This document shows, in pieces, positions 60,610 to 64,000 of a DNA stretch of 64,000 nt. The DNA is taken from assembly GCF_001689125.2 (NCBI RefSeq), contig NZ_CP015405.2, positions 1,393,001 to 1,457,000 on the forward strand, written 5' to 3'. The notes beneath the pieces were generated by a model. It made no database searches. It saw nothing but the letters and a program-made list of their open reading frames with translations, and was not told where the DNA came from. This DNA comes from Blautia pseudococcoides. Its GTDB lineage: Bacteria; Bacillota; Clostridia; Lachnospirales; Lachnospiraceae. Positions within the stretch are counted from its first letter, which is position 1. Each line of letters opens with the position of its first letter. The position numbers and the translations under genes were made by a program.

Positions 60610-61213
60610 TCAATATTTCCAAGTGGGGATGTTCCGTATCCGACTGAAATACATCCACATGGTTTATGTCTGCGCTTCTGTCAGAAAAAGCCGGAAAAAG
60701 AAAGCCGCACTCCGGTTTACCCGGTTCATAATCGCCCTCCAGCGGACAGATGGCACAAATAAGATATTCAAACATCTCTTCCGATTCCCATAACCGTTCA
60801 TGGTCTGCTGCCTTTACAGGCACATCGTAGCGGTCATGGAAGACGAGGACCGCGTAGTCATGAGTGGATTGATAGGTTTCGGCGATCAATTCATAGAATG
60901 TCTCCATCATCACATCATTTTTCAGGCCGCAGGATTTCATTCCCATCAGAAGCTGCCGCATACTGCCGATTTTTATGGAATCCCCGGAGAATTTGTATCT
61001 TTTTAAATTTTTATTTGTACCGGAGAAGGGGATCGCCTTTGCGACAGCAAGGTTCTTTGTTTTATCTCCGGTTGAAAGCTTCAGAAAATTAGTATTAAAA
61101 GTGCCGTCTATTTCACCGTCTGCATCCATATAACTGCCTGCAACTCTTGTCATGGAAGTCCTTGCCGGTGTCATGCGCCTGGTCAGTTCCAGCATATCCT
61201 CTCTGTTTATCAT
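60593..61213 (-). pseudogene. Truncated DUF4317 protein
   Basis: 206 residues matching the first half of DUF4317 proteins: 'LELTRRMTPARTSMTRVAGS', 'FHDRYDVPVKAADHERLWES', 'YLICAICPLEGDYEPG' and 'CGFLFPAFSDRSADINHVDV'. Family members are usually about 400 residues. This one ends soon after the 'FPAF' motif where an unrelated fragment begins in another frame, so the C-terminal half appears deleted. It may still be translated. The family's function is unknown. Confidence 0.7.
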
Positions 61214-61331
61214 TTCAGTCTCCTTGTGAAGATTATACGTTTCCTATATATTCATATCACAATTTTTCTTTGTCCACAAGAGGTTTTGTTTTAAATACAG
61301 GGTTGTTTCCAGATCGCACGGCCCTGCCCCC

Positions 61332-64000
61332 TTAACGGTACAGTACATAATCCATCATTTCCCTGGTAAAACCGGCTTCCTTCAGGGCCTCCCCCATATC
61401 TGCAGGATACTCTTTGACGGTGAGCCTCTTCTTCTCCGGAAAAAGTGCTTTTTCCCGGAATGCGAGAACAAATTTTTTTAGAACAGCCTTTGGATCCGCG
61501 TCTTCCAGCACCCTCAGAACTTTTCCCTGCCGCTCCAGCACCATGACAGGAATGCCGCCCTGCAGCGCCACGGCAGTACCGGGGACATTCAAAAAAGAAC
61601 GGCCCTCTAAGTGTTCCAGCACCTTTCCCCAAAGCTGCATGGGGTCTGCTGCGTTCAGCCAGATGATCTGGGGGTCCGGATGTGCCAGGGCTTGTACGAT
61701 GCCCTTGTAATCCTGTTTTCGTATAAACTGCGCACCGGAGAGTCCGCGTACAAAATAACCTCTCCTCACGCGGCCTGTGAACTCCCAGATACGAAGAACC
61801 TCCAGGGCCTGCTTCCAGTCAGGATAAGATTCCTGCTCACGGTCCGTATGAAGAGAGAGGGAGCGCCGGAAGGTTTCCCGGCACAGGATGATATTTTCCC
61901 GGAAAAAGCTTTCCAGAAGATACTCCATGGACGGATTTTTCAGAGGGTGGACCACATCCCACCGTCCCTTAGACATGGCGGCGATCCTGGCATTGACTCG
62001 CTGTCTTGCCGCTGATCTCCTGATTTTTTCCCTGTTCCTCCACTGCCTTACAGGAACAAAACTGTCTGCACTGACCATTCCTTTTTCTGCCAGCTCCATG
62101 AGCAGGCTGCGCACATCTTTGGATAGGGGAAGATGCGTCAGGGCTTTCAGAAAACTGGCACCCCGCCTGCAAAGCTCCCGGTAGAGAATTTTTTCCTCTG
62201 CTGCTTCCGGTTCCTCGGCTTGCATATCTCCGGAAAGGGGCGCGTTCCAGTCAATCTCTTCATACCGGAGAAAACAAAGCATGTCTCCGGGCAGCATTTT
62301 CCAGAAATAATCCCCTTCTGTCAGGATCCGGTCAAGCAGACCTTCACTGTATCTTTGGATTCTTCTGGCAAAGATGATATTTTCCCAGAATGATACGGGA
62401 AATCCCTGTCCACAGAATAATTCTATGGTCTGCTTTAACTGCTCCTCCGGTGAAGCATTGACCAGGACCCGGCCTGCGGTCAGGGAGGCATAGTGTTCCG
62501 GCGGCTGTGTGACTGCCTCCATGCGCAATCCCCGGATGGTGGCGTTTCTTGCCCTGTCGTAGAGTTTGGCGTGGTAATAAAAGCCGCTGTCCTCCACCAG
62601 CTCCTTTTGGGCGCACAAGGTTTCCAGCCATTGGACCATGCAGTCCATGCCCGGCAGATAGCGCTCCTGAATCTGCTTGGCAGTCCGGGGCCCCCGGTAA
62701 TAGAGCATCCGCCGTATGATGTGCATACCATCCTGTTTATCCAGATCGGTAAGTGCATTTTTATATTCTTCATGCTGTTCCGCGGCAATCCAAAGTCCCG
62801 GTTCCATATAGTCTGCCATTTCCTGTGCCGCCAGTTCCTCCAGCCAGTCCGATATACAGCAAAGTTTTGGAGTTCCCGCGTACATATCCTGCAGCTCCGA
62901 TACTGTTACATCGCCTTCCATCATCAGAAGAGTGTGCAGACCTTCGGCATCCTCGGGAAGTTTTCTGTGCTCCTGCACCTTTTTGAGTGACTCTGCCGAT
63001 GGTTTCACCTTTTCCATATAGCGCAGTTCGTCATATACGGCCTGCCGGATTCCCGGTGTAGTTGGGGAATATTCGTACATCTCTGCAGCCTCCACGCGCC
63101 ACTGCATGGGCAGTGACATGGGGGAGGGCGTATCCAGATAAACTTCCCTGACAGCTATCTGACTGCTCTGCACTGCATGGAGTATGCCAAGCATACCCTC
63201 TATGTCCCACTGGTCTTCCAGACACTCCCTCTGCGTCTCACGTATCAGGGGATGATTCTTTTCCTGAACAAGGGACTCCAGCATTTCCGTGCTGCGAAGC
63301 CGCTGCATCCACAGGGGCTGCCTTCCGTTCCGCTTCATACCCATCATTAGAGCCCTGGCTGCATTGTAACGGAATGTCATGTTAAAGACAGGTGTTGCCG
63401 GAAGCATAGCTTCCAGGTTCTCTCTTGCTTTTTCCGTATCTATGGAAAATAAAATGCCCTCCGGCAGAACCTCTTCCCCATAGGGATACAAAAGAATTCC
63501 GTCCTCTTCCTCCACGCAGCCCACCGGATTTCCTGTTAATTTCTGGGCTGCGTCCTGAAGAAGAAGGGACAGGGGCGTATTGATCCTTTTTCCAAAGAGC
63601 GCGTGCAGCATGATCTGGCTGCTCCCTGTGGAGTCCTTGAAATGTTCTGCCACGATGGTCCTGTCATCAGGCAGAATGCCGGTGGCTTTTAACTGGCGCT
63701 CTAAAAATCCTGAGGTATTTTCCCGGGCAGCCTGGTCAAGTCCAAGATTCTCCAGTTCCTCCGTAAGCCTGCCCCTTCGCTCAGCTTCAGATAACGTTCT
63801 CATGATCCTGCCGAATGCCAGACTGGTTCCAAGGCTCCGGCCCTTGATCTCGCCTTTCCAGAAAGGAAGCCTGGCGCCCTCCGCGCCGGTCTGAGTAACC
63901 ACCACGGTATCTTTATCCTGCCCCACGATCTTCCAGGCAAAGGAGCCTAACAGGAATCGGTCCCCAAGCTGTGATTCATAGACAAACTCCTCGTCCAGTT
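61332..64000 (-). CDS. Lhr-like DEAD/DEAH helicase, C-terminal part
   Basis: The frame is open to the right edge, so the RecA-like motor domains lie outside. About 889 residues are visible, beginning 'FVYESQLGDRFLLGSFAWKI' and 'EGARLPFWKGEIKGRS', which follow the helicase core in Lhr proteins. A DEAD-assoc/winged-helix region comes next, then a long helical C-terminal extension ending 'EAGFTREMMDYVLYR'. Lhr proteins are 3'-5' helicases linked to DNA repair and RNA handling. Full length would be about 1,400-1,500 residues. Confidence 0.85.
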   Translation of the reverse strand, partial: LDEEFVYESQLGDRFLLGSFAWKIVGQDKDTVVVTQTGAEGARLPFWKGEIKGRSLGTSLAFGRIMRTLSEAERRGRLTEELENLGLDQAARENTSGFLERQLKATGILPDDRTIVAEHFKDSTGSSQIMLHALFGKRINTPLSLLLQDAAQKLTGNPVGCVEEEDGILLYPYGEEVLPEGILFSIDTEKARENLEAMLPATPVFNMTFRYNAARALMMGMKRNGRQPLWMQRLRSTEMLESLVQEKNHPLIRETQRECLEDQWDIEGMLGILHAVQSSQIAVREVYLDTPSPMSLPMQWRVEAAEMYEYSPTTPGIRQAVYDELRYMEKVKPSAESLKKVQEHRKLPEDAEGLHTLLMMEGDVTVSELQDMYAGTPKLCCISDWLEELAAQEMADYMEPGLWIAAEQHEEYKNALTDLDKQDGMHIIRRMLYYRGPRTAKQIQERYLPGMDCMVQWLETLCAQKELVEDSGFYYHAKLYDRARNATIRGLRMEAVTQPPEHYASLTAGRVLVNASPEEQLKQTIELFCGQGFPVSFWENIIFARRIQRYSEGLLDRILTEGDYFWKMLPGDMLCFLRYEEIDWNAPLSGDMQAEEPEAAEEKILYRELCRRGASFLKALTHLPLSKDVRSLLMELAEKGMVSADSFVPVRQWRNREKIRRSAARQRVNARIAAMSKGRWDVVHPLKNPSMEYLLESFFRENIILCRETFRRSLSLHTDREQESYPDWKQALEVLRIWEFTGRVRRGYFVRGLSGAQFIRKQDYKGIVQALAHPDPQIIWLNAADPMQLWGKVLEHLEGRSFLNVPGTAVALQGGIPVMVLERQGKVLRVLEDADPKAVLKKFVLAFREKALFPEKKRLTVKEYPADMGEALKEAGFTREMMDYVLYR

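Noticed and set aside
1..64000. tRNA, rRNA, T-box or known metabolite riboswitch
   Set aside because: No T-loop, T-box or recognised aptamer core was found on reading both strands; only the L21 leader and the two attenuators are proposed.

Overview
The window looks like chromosome from a Lachnospiraceae gut anaerobe, most like an acetogenic Blautia. The evidence is the RnfC-like/MetV/MetF module, the order of two radical-SAM genes, RNase G, L21, Prp, L27, Obg, YhbY, NadD, YqeK and RsfS, Firmicutes-type LexA boxes, and many bacitracin-type two-component/ABC modules. No rRNA, tRNA, IS element or CRISPR array was seen.

Layout. 0-2.4 kb: methylene-tetrahydrofolate reductase module. 2.4-4.1 kb: decayed zone with broken acetyltransferase and possible transglutaminase remnants. 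4.1-13.8 kb: conserved housekeeping block. 13.9-15.1 kb: lexA divergent from a YneA-like division inhibitor, with four LexA boxes between them. 15.4-21.3 kb: LacI and DeoR regulators, a P-loop kinase with a tandem TNPE repeat, glycerol-1-phosphate dehydrogenase and an aldose-epimerase-like protein. 21.4-26.1 kb: two-component system plus ABC-2 transporter. 26.1-27.5 kb: XRE regulator and a receiver-less Spo0A DNA-binding protein. 27.5-30.5 kb: VanRS-like pair plus D,D-carboxypeptidase. 30.5-37.2 kb: Lsa-type ABC-F, APH-like kinase, MATE pump and UvrA-like ABC protein. 37.3-39.5 kb: LysR and a split chromate-type transporter. 39.6-45.6 kb: FAD protein and a BceRSAB-like set. 45.6-49.7 kb: AraC, cytoplasmic GH5 hydrolase, tandem-HD protein and a 51-residue protein. 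49.8-53.8 kb: MFS exporter with a leader-peptide attenuator, then AraC, EamA and DUF2000. 53.8-61.2 kb: accessory stretch with truncated genes, a tyrosine recombinase and an orphan two-component pair. 61.3-64 kb: the C-terminal part of an Lhr-like helicase.

The recurring theme from 21 to 51 kb is sensing of and protection from antimicrobials. The most interesting signals are in the non-coding DNA. The MFS exporter has a candidate attenuator: a leader peptide rich in basic residues, two mutually exclusive hairpins and an intrinsic terminator. The ABC-F gene has a three-codon upstream ORF and terminator. Two of the two-component systems have 11-bp-phased half-sites repeated before both the regulator and the target operon. 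An AraC/GH5 divergent region carries perfect 13-bp direct repeats 20 bp apart. All functions come from reading the sequence; no database search was run.
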